Below, piece after piece: positions 17,174 to 26,471 of a stretch of 64,000 bases of DNA. The notes below the pieces were generated by a model, which saw nothing but the letters and a program-made list of their open reading frames with translations, was not told the origin of the DNA and searched no databases. The stretch is taken from NCBI RefSeq assembly GCF_012844365.1, contig NZ_CP051626.1, forward strand, positions 3,224,001 through 3,288,000. Direction: 5' to 3'. The position numbers and the translations under genes were made by a program. Origin of the DNA: Brevibacterium sp. 'Marine' (GTDB taxonomy: Bacteria > Actinomycetota > Actinomycetes > Actinomycetales > Brevibacteriaceae). Position 1 is the stretch's first letter, and the number at the start of each line of letters is the position of its first letter.

Positions 17174-19078
17174 CTACGGGGTTCTCAAGGGACGTACCGA
17201 GAGGTTCCCATGCTTCGTGGAGTACCATTCCCACGTCCCAGTCTGCATTGCACTGCGCATCCTCGGCAGGCGAATCCTCCGCTTCGTCGTCCACAGATCG
17301 CGAGGCAGTCGCAGATAGACATCGAAGGTCTCATTGGGAGACTCGGAGAAGCGTTCAAAATCCACGTCGAAAGTCGCCACATGTCGCCGGCCGAACCGAC
17401 GGGTTGAGGTCGATGAGTTTCCGCAGACGAAGAATGTATTGACCTCGCGCGCGGAGACGACCAGCTCCAGTCTTTCGATGACCTCTGTGTGGAGATGAGC
17501 GAGTTCGAGTTCGATGCGGCACCCATCCGGCAAAGCCTCGCACTTGGCGCGTTTCACCTCGACAGGGGCACCCGACGTCTCGATGCGGTCATCATGCACG
17601 TGTGCGGCAGGCAGTTCCTCGATGGCTGACTTCCAGCGCCGGTATCCGGCCTCCGGCAGATAGTGCTCAACCGTGTCCAAGGCAGAACTGCGCATCGCCG
17701 CAACAGATTCCGCGCCCAGAGAGAGAAACTCCTCGATCTGATCGGCCAGTGCGTCGACATCGTTCCGCGAAGTGATGAATCCGTTCTGTCCCTGTTCGAT
17801 CAGGTCGCGCGGGCCATATGTGATGTCGTAGACGATCGGAATGCAGCCGGCGCCCATCGATTCCATCATCGACAACGGCAATCCTTCGCTGGTGCTCGTC
17901 AGCATGGAGAATGAGGCCGATTTCAACCTGTCTGAGACATCATTGACATAGCCGGGCAGCTCCACTCGATCACGAACGTCAAGAGCGTCGATGAGCTTCT
18001 CCAGTTTGGGCCGTTCGGGCCCCTCCCCCAGGATCGTCAGAGAGACGTCAATGCCGCGGTCCCGCAGTTTCGCGACTGCCCGAATCGGATGGTCCACGCG
18101 TTTGAGCTCAATGAGGTTGGCGATCATCACGGCCTTACCCATCGACCGTTCTTCCGCAGCCTCAGTCAGCACCGATCCGGCCGGCAGCTCGCCGGTCAGA
18201 AGCCTGATGTTGTCTTCAGTGAATCCGCGAGCTCGAACGGCCTCCGCCTGCTGACCTGTCTGCACACCGACCACGTCGAAGCGGTCCAAATTGCGTACGG
18301 TGTCTAGTCTGCGGGGCAGCACCTGGCCGTGATTGCCATTCCACGGATAGCGCAGGTGAGTCCCGTGGAGGAACAAGATGAGTGCGAACCTCCGAGCCGA
18401 GATCTCGTGGATGAACTCGCTGACCTTTTTGTCATCGACGATGACGACAGCGGGTTCCTGATTCACAGCTGCCTTGATCCAGGCGTTGTAGAAATCTCGC
18501 GGGCGTCGCCATTCCGCCATCGGCGTTCCGTTCGGAGAATGGAGGATGAATCTTCTGCCCAGTTTCGGATCCCGGACGTCCGCGACCAGCAGGCTACCGT
18601 CTTCCCGGAAATAGTTGCGGCGGATGATCTTGCCGCTGCGCGCATTTCGGACGACATCATAGAAGGCAGTGATGTTCTCGATTTCACCGTCGATGTCCGG
18701 AATCGGGTTCCGCGGCCGTTCGCCTTCGAGCTGCGCAAGTTCGTGCTCAGATCTTTTCCGCAGGTCCTGCCAGATGTTCACCAGCTCGACGTCGTCACTC
18801 ATACGTCCCGACGAGACCAAACGATCTCGAATCTCGTCTGTGTCCATTCGAGGGCTGAACGTCAGGATGGTCTGCGACAGCGGCCTGCCGAATTTCTGAA
18901 AGCTCCGAATCCGGCGGAGTGCCGCAGTCGTCATTCCGCCCATCGATTCGGGGATCCACCACAGGACGTTGTAGACGTGCACTTCATCGGTCCCGAGTTT
19001 CTGGTCGGGCTCGTTCTGGACCTGAGTCTTGTCGTTGACGTCATGCGTACGTCGAGCCATGAAACTCACTGGTGGCAT
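17174..19078 (-). CDS. Family 4 glycosyltransferase (GT-B fold), wall-polymer type
   Basis: About 634 residues. The N-terminal Rossmann half opens with VHVYNVLWWIPESMGGMTT; the C-terminal half has the GT4 donor site: ILGEGPERPKLEKLI, a P-G-Y-V loop, and STSEGLPLSMMESMGAGCIPIVYD with the E-x7-E pattern. A beta-rich domain of roughly 120 residues follows. It is a paralogue of the protein at 31915-33804 and resembles poly(glycerol-phosphate) alpha-glucosyltransferases (TagE-like). I chose ATG 19078; a GTG at 19069 has better spacing to AGAAGG, and the frame is open into the upstream gene. It lies about 40 nt after that gene and is likely co-transcribed with it. Confidence 0.82.
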   Translation of the reverse strand: MPPVSFMARRTHDVNDKTQVQNEPDQKLGTDEVHVYNVLWWIPESMGGMTTAALRRIRSFQKFGRPLSQTILTFSPRMDTDEIRDRLVSSGRMSDDVELVNIWQDLRKRSEHELAQLEGERPRNPIPDIDGEIENITAFYDVVRNARSGKIIRRNYFREDGSLLVADVRDPKLGRRFILHSPNGTPMAEWRRPRDFYNAWIKAAVNQEPAVVIVDDKKVSEFIHEISARRFALILFLHGTHLRYPWNGNHGQVLPRRLDTVRNLDRFDVVGVQTGQQAEAVRARGFTEDNIRLLTGELPAGSVLTEAAEERSMGKAVMIANLIELKRVDHPIRAVAKLRDRGIDVSLTILGEGPERPKLEKLIDALDVRDRVELPGYVNDVSDRLKSASFSMLTSTSEGLPLSMMESMGAGCIPIVYDITYGPRDLIEQGQNGFITSRNDVDALADQIEEFLSLGAESVAAMRSSALDTVEHYLPEAGYRRWKSAIEELPAAHVHDDRIETSGAPVEVKRAKCEALPDGCRIELELAHLHTEVIERLELVVSAREVNTFFVCGNSSTSTRRFGRRHVATFDVDFERFSESPNETFDVYLRLPRDLWTTKRRIRLPRMRSAMQTGTWEWYSTKHGNLSVRPLRTP

Positions 19079-19119
19079 CCTTCTCAGCTCTTCTCGTGCG
19101 GCGGTCTCAGCGGCACTGA

Positions 19120-21777
19120 TCAACGTGTCAGTGTCATGCGACCGAAGTAGCGTGTCTGGCGCCGCCAGTTGACGATCTTGGGGCTGTCCGACGTCTCCCA
19201 CTGGGCTCGGACGTTCCACTCGTCGCCGATGTCGGAGTACCGTCCGCCGACGATCGTCTGCATTGCGTCAACGTAACTGAGTTTGAGCTCCTGCATCAGA
19301 CCGATGATCTTGTTGACGAGGCCTTCGTTGCGCATTCCGCTGAGGTTGAGGACCGCAGTCTGCGGGTCGAAGGGAACGAAGTCCTCGGTGAGGCCGACAT
19401 GACTTGCGAAGACGAAGTTGAGTGCGCCGACATGATCGTCGCCGAATGAGCTCGCGATCCTCCTCATCAGCGTGAGACCGCTGGAGCGGTTCTTCCTCAC
19501 ATCATGTTTCGCGGCGAGCAATGTGCTCCCGAGTTCGGCCCTCGAAAGCTCGACGATGTCGGCAGAGAACTCGCCGGCTGAGGGAACGACGACGAGGCGC
19601 TCATGGTCGGGGAACAGCACCGGAAGCAGCGCCTGCACTAGGTCATTCTCGTTCGCGATGTCAGCATAGGACACCGGTCCCAATCTCCCGACTGTGCCGA
19701 GCGACAGCTGTGCCTGGATCTCATCGGCGGCTTCCGCGCTCACTGCTCCGGACGGCAGCCAGATGCGATACCGGCCGGAGGCGTGGGCGTCGATGGACCT
19801 GATGGCCGTTGCAACCAGAGACTCTTCGCCCTTCTCGACGGTCATGAAGACGTCTGTGACCTGTTCTTCTGGAACCGGTCGGTCGGTCGTGTTCACGGCG
19901 GCGGAAATGGTTGTGCTCTCTGCGCTCGGCAGCGTGGCAGTCGCGAGATACTCATCGGCCGCAGCCATGTCATCGGCAGTGATCTCGACCCACTTCGAGT
20001 AGATCTCGTCATCGGATGCACCCGTCGCGATGAGCGGCAGGACCACTGAGAGTTTGTCCAAGATCCCGTCCCGAATGGCGTCGAACTCGGTTTCATCGAT
20101 GCCGATCAGCCCGCCGAATCGTGAATCCGATTTGTTCTTCGGTTCGAATTCGACCTCGGCGCCCACCGACCGCGCGGGCAGGTTCGCATGCAGTCGCGAG
20201 GTGAGAACTCGCTTGTACTTGTAGGCGTAGTCGGCGACCCAGTTGCGGGCCAGTTCCAGGTTCTCCGGGAAGGTCTTGTCGCGGATCGCGGTGACCGTCT
20301 GTTTCTTCTTCGGCCCTTTTCCGCCCTTGGTCCAGTCGATTCGCACCGTGCCGGACCGCCGGTCAGCCGACGGAGCAGGAAACAGGGTATCGACCGTCGT
20401 GGTGAGGCACCCGGAGAAGAATGCCGGAACACCGACGGCTCTGAGCACGGCGACCGACTGCCAGTCACGGCACCCGACCGGACCGTACTTCTTCAGGTAG
20501 GCGATGGCATCGGGGGTGAGCATCTCCGGGTAGCGGACGAAGACGGAGAGCAGAATCGGCCGCAGGTTCGGGTGGAACGGAATGTTGAACGACTTGCCGA
20601 AGATGTCGTGCATGTACCACCCGAAGGCGATGTACCAGGTGTCTTCCGGAATGTCCTGATAGACGTTGCCGTCCCTGTAGACCTCGACGAGGTTGAGTTC
20701 AGCCTCAGGGCCTGCGTACTTTCGTTCGTCTTTGACCGTCGTGCGGAGCTTTGTGAACAGTTCGGTCAGGCCCGCGTCGCCCGAGAAGCTGAGGTTTTCG
20801 TAGCGCAGCAGGTGGCCGATGGAGGCAATCGTCTGGATGTAGTCGCCGATGTTGCGGGACCGGATCCCCGGCTGGTCATAACTGAGCACACCGAAGTTGC
20901 GTTTGCCCGGTGTGGTCGGGAGAGGCTCGAGGTGCTTTCCACCTGGAAGCCAATCGAGCATGCGGTTGAGCTCGTAGTGCACCGCCGTATCGATCTGGTC
21001 CGACGGCCTCTCGAGGCGTGATCCGATGAGGGTGCGCACATGGTCGAAGGCTCCGATGCAGAAGGCCGATTCAGCGGTGCGCAGCACTGCCTTGTCGCTC
21101 CAACGGTCGGTTTCGCCTGCGTCATTCGAGCGGTCGAGCAGCGGCAGGGCTTCCTGCCCGAGGGTGTCGATCGCAGTAGGGAAGTACTCTTCGGCGGCGG
21201 CGACGATGATGTCGCGGTCGTCGATCTTCGCAAATTCTGCCCACGACACTTCCGGGTCCGATGACCGCTGATATGCCATTCCGAGGATCACCCTGCCGGC
21301 TTCTTCGGTCGACGCACGGCTGCGGAGATTCAGACCGATGGACGCAGCCTCCGCCAGGTGTCCTTCTGCAACGAGAACCCGTCCCCCGTCGACCGCCGAT
21401 TCCCCGAGAGCCTCACCCTGTGCCAGAGCTTCCGAGAGCGTCGCGTGAGCCTTGACCTGTGCCAGTTGGCGTGATTTTGCGTCGACCTCTCGGGTCGAGG
21501 GCGCAACCGTCCAGCCGTCCGTGTCTTCGGCTGTCTTGCCTCTCAGTCCTGAGGCCAGCTTTCGATACGCGCGAGCGGTGTCCGTCGCGATCGTCTTCGC
21601 CGATCCGACAGACTTCCCAGCTCCGGGCCCTCCGGCGGCTCGTTCGCGCACGTACTTCGTCCCCGATGCTCGTTCCACCACAGGCAGGGCACGTCGGGCG
21701 ATTCCGTGGACGACGGGTTTGACCAGTTCTCGTCCCTTGCTGAAGTATCTGTCGGCGGCGTTTCGTCCAGTGGTCAC
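19120..21777 (-). CDS. Large fusion protein: N-terminal helical region, polysaccharide pyruvyl transferase domain, C-terminal GT8-like region
   Basis: 885 residues from a GTG with AAGGA eight nt upstream. Residues 1 to about 290 are Ala-rich and helical, possibly TPR-like. Residues about 295-620 look like a pyruvyl transferase: SYDQPGIRSRNIGDYIQT at the start, then YGPVGCRDWQSVAVLRAVG and LTSRLHANLPARSVG, a layout also seen in the tandem pair. The last about 230 residues resemble a family 8 glycosyltransferase: DVFMTVEKGEESLVATAIRS near the start and TAVLNLSGMRNEGL toward the end, but I do not see a clear DxD. It may add a sugar and a pyruvate to the same acceptor. Domain assignments outside the pyruvyl part are tentative. 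Confidence 0.7.
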   Translation of the reverse strand: MTTGRNAADRYFSKGRELVKPVVHGIARRALPVVERASGTKYVRERAAGGPGAGKSVGSAKTIATDTARAYRKLASGLRGKTAEDTDGWTVAPSTREVDAKSRQLAQVKAHATLSEALAQGEALGESAVDGGRVLVAEGHLAEAASIGLNLRSRASTEEAGRVILGMAYQRSSDPEVSWAEFAKIDDRDIIVAAAEEYFPTAIDTLGQEALPLLDRSNDAGETDRWSDKAVLRTAESAFCIGAFDHVRTLIGSRLERPSDQIDTAVHYELNRMLDWLPGGKHLEPLPTTPGKRNFGVLSYDQPGIRSRNIGDYIQTIASIGHLLRYENLSFSGDAGLTELFTKLRTTVKDERKYAGPEAELNLVEVYRDGNVYQDIPEDTWYIAFGWYMHDIFGKSFNIPFHPNLRPILLSVFVRYPEMLTPDAIAYLKKYGPVGCRDWQSVAVLRAVGVPAFFSGCLTTTVDTLFPAPSADRRSGTVRIDWTKGGKGPKKKQTVTAIRDKTFPENLELARNWVADYAYKYKRVLTSRLHANLPARSVGAEVEFEPKNKSDSRFGGLIGIDETEFDAIRDGILDKLSVVLPLIATGASDDEIYSKWVEITADDMAAADEYLATATLPSAESTTISAAVNTTDRPVPEEQVTDVFMTVEKGEESLVATAIRSIDAHASGRYRIWLPSGAVSAEAADEIQAQLSLGTVGRLGPVSYADIANENDLVQALLPVLFPDHERLVVVPSAGEFSADIVELSRAELGSTLLAAKHDVRKNRSSGLTLMRRIASSFGDDHVGALNFVFASHVGLTEDFVPFDPQTAVLNLSGMRNEGLVNKIIGLMQELKLSYVDAMQTIVGGRYSDIGDEWNVRAQWETSDSPKIVNWRRQTRYFGRMTLTR

Positions 21778-21884
21778 TCGTTCAGTCCTTTGCAGAGGTA
21801 TCGGTCGTTCGTAGCAGTCGGCGGTCAGGGCAATCAGGCACACGGTATCCGACTTGACTGTCAGTTCGATGAACCGCAGCAGTC

Positions 21885-24002
21885 TCAGTCGAAGGTGCCG
21901 AGTCCTGTTCTGCGCAGGCTCGCGTCGAATTGCGGGGCAAGCGTCTGCGCATAGGTCGCAGTGATATGGGCGGTATCGAAATAGGTGATGACTCCGCCGA
22001 TGACCGGCTCGCAGCGCCCCTCAGGGCAGAACCAGTCCTGCGGGTAGATGATCGACAGCCGCTTCGAGTCCATACTCCTCGCCGAGGCGGCCAGCGGGTC
22101 CATCCAATGCCAAGACTCCGGGGTTCCGGAGCACTGCTCGAGGTCGTCTTCATGCTTGGCGACGCAATCCGGCACGGTGATATCGGCTCCACCGGGGTAT
22201 GGGGTGTCCCGAATGACCACAACGTCCAAATCAGCATCGACCCAGCGCTGCAGGATCTCATGGTGCCCTGCGGGTGCCTTCTTCTCGGTCTCTTCCCAGT
22301 CCATGCCTTCCAGCGGCGTGGACTGCCGTTCCGAGGTGATCACTGCGTCGAAGCCGCCTTCGGTCGTTCTCTTCGAGACCCAATCGGCGTAGTCCTGACA
22401 TCCCTTTGTTTCCTCCGGCGTCGACAGGTCCTGAGGCAGGGTCGAAATGCTGCAGTTCGAGGCGAGGAACGTGGTGATCGTCAGATCATGCTCGTCGGCC
22501 AATCTCTCGAGCGTCGGCAGCCAATGTCCGGCATGCGAGTTTCCGACGAGTGCGACATGCTTCGACCCGTCTCCGTAGGTGCATTCCGGTTTGCTCGCAT
22601 ATGGTGCGCTGGCCCAACAGCCATCGGCATAGGCCTTTGACTTGTCCTTCTTCGCCGCAGCGGGTTCCATCTGCAGCGAATCCTTGTCTTCGCAGTTGGG
22701 GTTGTCCTCTGCATCGGGAAGGAGAATGCCTGCGCCGAGACAGGAATCGGGGTCATCCAGCTGGGCCTGCAGCTTGTCCTCGTTCTGCTCGACGATGGTG
22801 TTGGCGACGACCATCTGGCTGAGCCCCAGAGCCGCGACGAGAGCCATGGCAACTGCCGCAAACGCAAAGGTCTTCTTCGAACTGCTGAAGAACGACGACT
22901 TGCGGAACCGGTTCTCGACCCACGTCGTCGACGCCCACGCGGCAATGATCGAGACCAGAATGATCGCGATATTGTCCAGTACGCCGAGGCTCTCCGAGCG
23001 TCCGAGCTTGGCCGAAAGATAGGGCACGAGAACGATGAGGGGCCAATGCCAGAGATAGACGGAGTACGAGATATCGCCGAGGAAACGAACGGGCCGCAAT
23101 GACAGCAGCGGAAGCACGGAGGTCCGGCCGCGCGAGTCAGCGAGGATGACGAGTGCCGTCGAGAGGACCGGGACCAGCGCAATGTAGCCGGGGAACGGCA
23201 TGTCTGCGCGGATGAGGAAGGTGGCTGCCACAATTCCGGCGAGTCCGACCCACCCGAGCAGAGAGCTGAACGGGAGGCGCTCAGGTCGAACGTAGATGAC
23301 GAAGACGGCAACCAGCCCGCCCATGGCCAGCTCCCACATCCTGGTCGGGGTGATGAAGTAGGCCATCGCCGGTTCGTCGGCCGTGTAGACGATGGAGAAG
23401 ATGAGTGAGGCGAGGAAGATTCCGAGAACGGTGAAACCGACGATCTTCTTGGATCGGCCGAGCTTCGTCCCGGCGAGGAACGCCAGACCGATGATCATCG
23501 GCCAGACGAAGTAGAACTGTTCCTCGACGGACAGTGACCAGAAATGCTGGACCGGCGACGGAGCATTGTCCGCAGCCAGGTAGTCGACGCTGGATACGGC
23601 GAAGTCCCAGTTGACGACGTAGAGCCCTGCGGAGAGGATCTGGCGTCCGGTATCGGCCCAGACAGATTGTGGAGCAACGAGGAAGGTTGCGATTCCGACG
23701 AGGAAGAGGACGAGCAGTGACGCCGGCAGCAGTCGCCGGACTCGTCGCGCCCAGAACTTTGCCACATCGCCCCAGCTGCGCGGAGGGGACTTGATGAGGT
23801 GGCTGGTGATGAGGAAGCCGGAGATGACGAAGAAGACGTCCACTCCGACGAACCCGCCGACGAAGCGGTCGGGCCACAGGTGGTAGAGGAGCACGATGCC
23901 CACAGCCAGTGCTCGAAGCCCCTGGATATCGGAACGAAAACCCGAGGGTTGGGGAGGAGTACTTCGCTGGGAGTTCTCAGCAACGGTTGCTGTCGACTGC
24001 AT
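21885..24002 (-). CDS. Acyltransferase family 3 protein with C-terminal SGNH domain (OafA/YrhL type)
   Basis: A 705-residue membrane protein that should O-acylate an extracytoplasmic polysaccharide. The N-terminal part (to about residue 380) has about ten membrane segments and the family motifs FRSDIQGLRALAV, FFVISGFLIT and HFWSLSVEEQFYF. The C-terminal part is an SGNH hydrolase-like domain exposed outside: the Ser motif is LVGNSHAGHW and the Asp/His pair is in YFDTAHIT. The ATG at 24002 has GGAG seven nt upstream; a TTG just before it is in frame but less likely. It is followed by the fusion gene after 107 nt. Confidence 0.92.
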   Translation of the reverse strand: MQSTATVAENSQRSTPPQPSGFRSDIQGLRALAVGIVLLYHLWPDRFVGGFVGVDVFFVISGFLITSHLIKSPPRSWGDVAKFWARRVRRLLPASLLVLFLVGIATFLVAPQSVWADTGRQILSAGLYVVNWDFAVSSVDYLAADNAPSPVQHFWSLSVEEQFYFVWPMIIGLAFLAGTKLGRSKKIVGFTVLGIFLASLIFSIVYTADEPAMAYFITPTRMWELAMGGLVAVFVIYVRPERLPFSSLLGWVGLAGIVAATFLIRADMPFPGYIALVPVLSTALVILADSRGRTSVLPLLSLRPVRFLGDISYSVYLWHWPLIVLVPYLSAKLGRSESLGVLDNIAIILVSIIAAWASTTWVENRFRKSSFFSSSKKTFAFAAVAMALVAALGLSQMVVANTIVEQNEDKLQAQLDDPDSCLGAGILLPDAEDNPNCEDKDSLQMEPAAAKKDKSKAYADGCWASAPYASKPECTYGDGSKHVALVGNSHAGHWLPTLERLADEHDLTITTFLASNCSISTLPQDLSTPEETKGCQDYADWVSKRTTEGGFDAVITSERQSTPLEGMDWEETEKKAPAGHHEILQRWVDADLDVVVIRDTPYPGGADITVPDCVAKHEDDLEQCSGTPESWHWMDPLAASARSMDSKRLSIIYPQDWFCPEGRCEPVIGGVITYFDTAHITATYAQTLAPQFDASLRRTGLGTFD

Positions 24003-24099
24003 CAAAAGGCTCCACTTGGTTTCTCAGTCGGTTGGTTCGGACCCGACTGCGGTCGCTGTCATTGCTCATTTCCGTCGTGCGCAGCCGACAGCATGCTCT

Positions 24100-24114
24100 C
24101 CGGGGACTCCCCGG
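24100..24114. terminator. Possible terminator hairpin downstream of the GT2 gene
   Basis: CCGGGG, a 3-nt loop, CCCCGG. It sits between the end of the GT2 gene (24164, minus strand) and the start of the acyltransferase. No T-run follows on the minus strand, so the call is weak. Confidence 0.35.
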
Positions 24115-24163
24115 TCTGATTTCTGCTGTCATGACGCACATCGTTCGCCATGGCGGCGTGACG

Positions 24164-25087
24164 TCACACGATCGGCGGCCGGCCGTGCCGGGACATTCGA
24201 AGAACGCCCCTCCTCGACAGTTTCTGCCTGTCTTCGTCTTGACCCCACGGGTCGAGACGCCATCCGGCGCGCCACCCTTCCATCCACGCTTTGAGCTGGT
24301 GAGGCTTGTTGGCCCACTTGATGAACTGCATCAATGTCCAGGAGCCCACATAGGCCCAGCTGAAGGGCCAGGGCAGGTTGCGCCTGGCCAGCCAGACACG
24401 GTTCCTCGCGTTCATGTAGAAGTATTCATCATGGCGTCTCGGGTCGATCACCGGGTGGGCGACGGCGAGGTCGCCCATATACCAGACGATGTAGCCGGCA
24501 TCCCAGACTCGCCAGGCGAGTTCGATGCCCTCATGCGCGTACCAGAACGGTGCCGGCCATCCACCGCACTCGTCGAATGCCCGACGCTGCATGCAGACTG
24601 CGCCCTCCCACACGGAGAACACATTCGATGAGTGGTCGGCGCTTCCCTTCTTGAGTCTGGGAATCCACCGTTTCGGCGCGTCCGGCCCGCCAGGTTCTTC
24701 GACCCTCGGCTGAATCAGACCGATCTGCGGCTTGGTGCGCATCAGCTGGGCCATGCGCATGAGCGAAGTGTCATCCGGCAACCATGCGTCATCGTCGAGG
24801 AAGAACAGGAACTCACCGTCGACATGGGGGACGCCTGCATTGCGCCCGGCCGGGATGCCGAGATTCTCCGGCAGTCCCAGTTTCTTGACCTGGCCCGGGA
24901 TGCCTTCCGGCTCCCACCCGTTGCCCACACAGACGATGTCGAGGTCGACGCCTTTCTGTGCGAGCAGCGACTCGAATCCGCGGTTGAGGTCCTCCAACCG
25001 CTTTCCCTGGCTGAGAACCACGACCCCGAACGTGTAGCGTCGATTGTCGTCGAAGTGCTGAGAGAGTATGCGCGAGGATTCGCTCAT
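24164..25087 (-). CDS. Family 2 glycosyltransferase
   Basis: A 307-residue GT2 protein: FGVVVLSQGKR opens the fold, NLGIPAGRNAG is the usual nucleotide-sugar loop, and the metal site is FLDDDAWL. The C-terminal part has GGWPAPFWYAHEGIELAWRV (acceptor/catalytic region) and an amphipathic end (NLPWPFSWAYVGSW). The start ATG overlaps the stop of the CDP-alcohol phosphatidyltransferase gene as ATGA and is preceded by GAGGAGG, so the two are coupled. Upstream in-frame codons overlapping the neighbour are not part of it. Substrate is unknown. Confidence 0.88.
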   Translation of the reverse strand: MSESSRILSQHFDDNRRYTFGVVVLSQGKRLEDLNRGFESLLAQKGVDLDIVCVGNGWEPEGIPGQVKKLGLPENLGIPAGRNAGVPHVDGEFLFFLDDDAWLPDDTSLMRMAQLMRTKPQIGLIQPRVEEPGGPDAPKRWIPRLKKGSADHSSNVFSVWEGAVCMQRRAFDECGGWPAPFWYAHEGIELAWRVWDAGYIVWYMGDLAVAHPVIDPRRHDEYFYMNARNRVWLARRNLPWPFSWAYVGSWTLMQFIKWANKPHQLKAWMEGWRAGWRLDPWGQDEDRQKLSRRGVLRMSRHGRPPIV

Positions 25088-25914
25088 GACAGCCTCCTCG
25101 ACGCCATGATCGACAGGAAATGGCCGATGACCGAGAGCAGGCACAGCGGTGCCATGATGAGGATGAGCCAGCGCTCCCCGAACAGCGGGTCGGCACCGGC
25201 CGATACGGCAATCGCAGTGACGATGCTCGAGGCCAATGCCATCAGAGACATCTCGACCGAATGGAAGATGCGGTGGAACGGAACGAAACGCGCCATCCGT
25301 TTGAGCGTGGCGATGGCACCCGGGTGGAGCGCTGTCGCTTCCTTCGAGTCGGCGAGCTTGTCGAGTCCGTTGAAGGCGCGGGAGACATGGACCATGTCGT
25401 TGAGTGCTTTGTTCAGCAGCACCAATCCGGCCAGGACGGTCCCGGCAAGCAGGAACGGATACGAACCCGCAGGGTCGTCGATGAGGGCATTCCACTCCCC
25501 CACGGCCCGCACGCCGAGTGCGACCGCCACCAGACCTTCAGTCGTGTAATGACCGACTTTGTCGAGGAATACGCCTTTCGCTCCGCTGGTTCCCCGCCAC
25601 CGTGCGACCTCACCGTCGCAGCAGTCGATGTACATCTGTACCTGTGAGAAGAACACAGCGAGGACCGCTCCCCAGATTCCGGGAATGAGCAGACTCGCAG
25701 CGATGCACCATCCGGCCAGGATCATCAGGCCGGTGACTCCATTGGCGCTGATCCTCGTGCGCACGAGGAGCATCGTGAAGTAGATCGAGATATGGCGGAG
25801 GTAGAGCTGCGCCGTCCAATGCTCGGCATTCTTCCGGCTGCGGACTTCCGGCGGCTGCGCCTTGGCCCGAAGCTCCGACAGCGTCGGATGGTTCGCCGAA
25901 GGCTTTCCGGGCAC
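25084..25914 (-). CDS. CDP-alcohol phosphatidyltransferase family membrane protein with a variant active-site motif
   Basis: A membrane enzyme that should transfer a phosphoalcohol from a CDP-alcohol. The family motif is present as DCCDGEVARWRG...G...FLDKVGH: the first three Asp are in place but the fourth, normally Asp and the proposed base, reads His (codon CAT). Several hydrophobic segments follow. It lies 64 nt after tagD (whose product makes CDP-glycerol) and is coupled to the GT2 gene, so CDP-glycerol is a plausible substrate; this is inference. The GTG at 25914 has GAGAGG seven nt upstream; ATG 25935 is an alternative without such a site. Confidence 0.82.
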   Translation of the reverse strand: MPGKPSANHPTLSELRAKAQPPEVRSRKNAEHWTAQLYLRHISIYFTMLLVRTRISANGVTGLMILAGWCIAASLLIPGIWGAVLAVFFSQVQMYIDCCDGEVARWRGTSGAKGVFLDKVGHYTTEGLVAVALGVRAVGEWNALIDDPAGSYPFLLAGTVLAGLVLLNKALNDMVHVSRAFNGLDKLADSKEATALHPGAIATLKRMARFVPFHRIFHSVEMSLMALASSIVTAIAVSAGADPLFGERWLILIMAPLCLLSVIGHFLSIMASRRLS

Positions 25915-25978
25915 GTCCGTTCCTCTCAGATCCATGATGATGTCCAGTCACGATAGCGCGGGGTCCCCGCCAGTGCAG

Positions 25979-26368
25979 TCAGGACTTGCCCAGCTCACTC
26001 TTGATCCGCGTCGTCGAGATCTCAGGAGTCCGCGGCAGATAGACGACTTCGCACTTGTCCTTGAGGAAGTCGAATTCCCCTGTCCAGTCATCGCCCATGA
26101 CAAAGGTGTCGATGTGGTACTTGTCGACGTCAGTCGACTTCTGCTCCCAGTTATCTTCGGGAACGACGAGATCGACGTAGCGGATGGCTTCGAGCATGTG
26201 CTTGCGCTCTTCATAGGAGAAGTACGACTTCTTTCCCTTGCCGGCGTTGAATTCGTCGCTCGAGAGCGCAACGACCAGGTAGTCTCCCTGGTCTTTGCAA
26301 CGTTGGAGCAGTCGAATATGCCCGTAATGGAGCAGGTCGAATGTTCCGTACGTGATGACTCGTTTCAT
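25979..26368 (-). CDS. tagD: Glycerol-3-phosphate cytidylyltransferase (TagD/TarD)
   Basis: A 129-residue cytidylyltransferase making CDP-glycerol from CTP and sn-glycerol 3-phosphate, the donor for teichoic-acid polymerases. It has the full family set: YGTFDLLHYGH with the HxGH motif, the YFSYEERKHML region, FVMGDDWTG, and the RTPEISTTRIK signature near the C-terminus. The length equals that of TagD. Its leader contains a short hairpin (26393-26407). It begins a unit with the CDP-alcohol phosphatidyltransferase and GT2 genes. Confidence 0.96.
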   Translation of the reverse strand: MKRVITYGTFDLLHYGHIRLLQRCKDQGDYLVVALSSDEFNAGKGKKSYFSYEERKHMLEAIRYVDLVVPEDNWEQKSTDVDKYHIDTFVMGDDWTGEFDFLKDKCEVVYLPRTPEISTTRIKSELGKS

Positions 26369-26392
26369 GACTGATTCCGTTCAGAGGTCGAA

Positions 26393-26407
26393 GCTCACCT
26401 CGTGAGC
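26393..26407 (-). other. Short hairpin in the tagD leader
   Basis: GCTCAC, a 3-nt loop, GTGAGC lies 25 nt before the tagD ATG, with CGGAA closer to the start. It may be part of the leader RNA or simply fortuitous. Confidence 0.3.
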
Positions 26408-26471
26408 CGCAGAATAAGTTCCGCGCTAGTTTATCATTTTGTTACTTCCGGTTAAGGAAGTGTTACACGGC

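Noticed and set aside
24158..24167. GTGACGTCAC palindrome, resembling a CRP-like site
   Set aside because: It coincides with the stop codon of the GT2 gene and a 10-bp palindrome is expected by chance.
25088..25495. N-terminal extension of the GT2 gene at 24164
   Set aside because: It would overlap the CDP-alcohol phosphatidyltransferase over its length; the ATGA overlap with GAGGAGG fixes the start at 25087.
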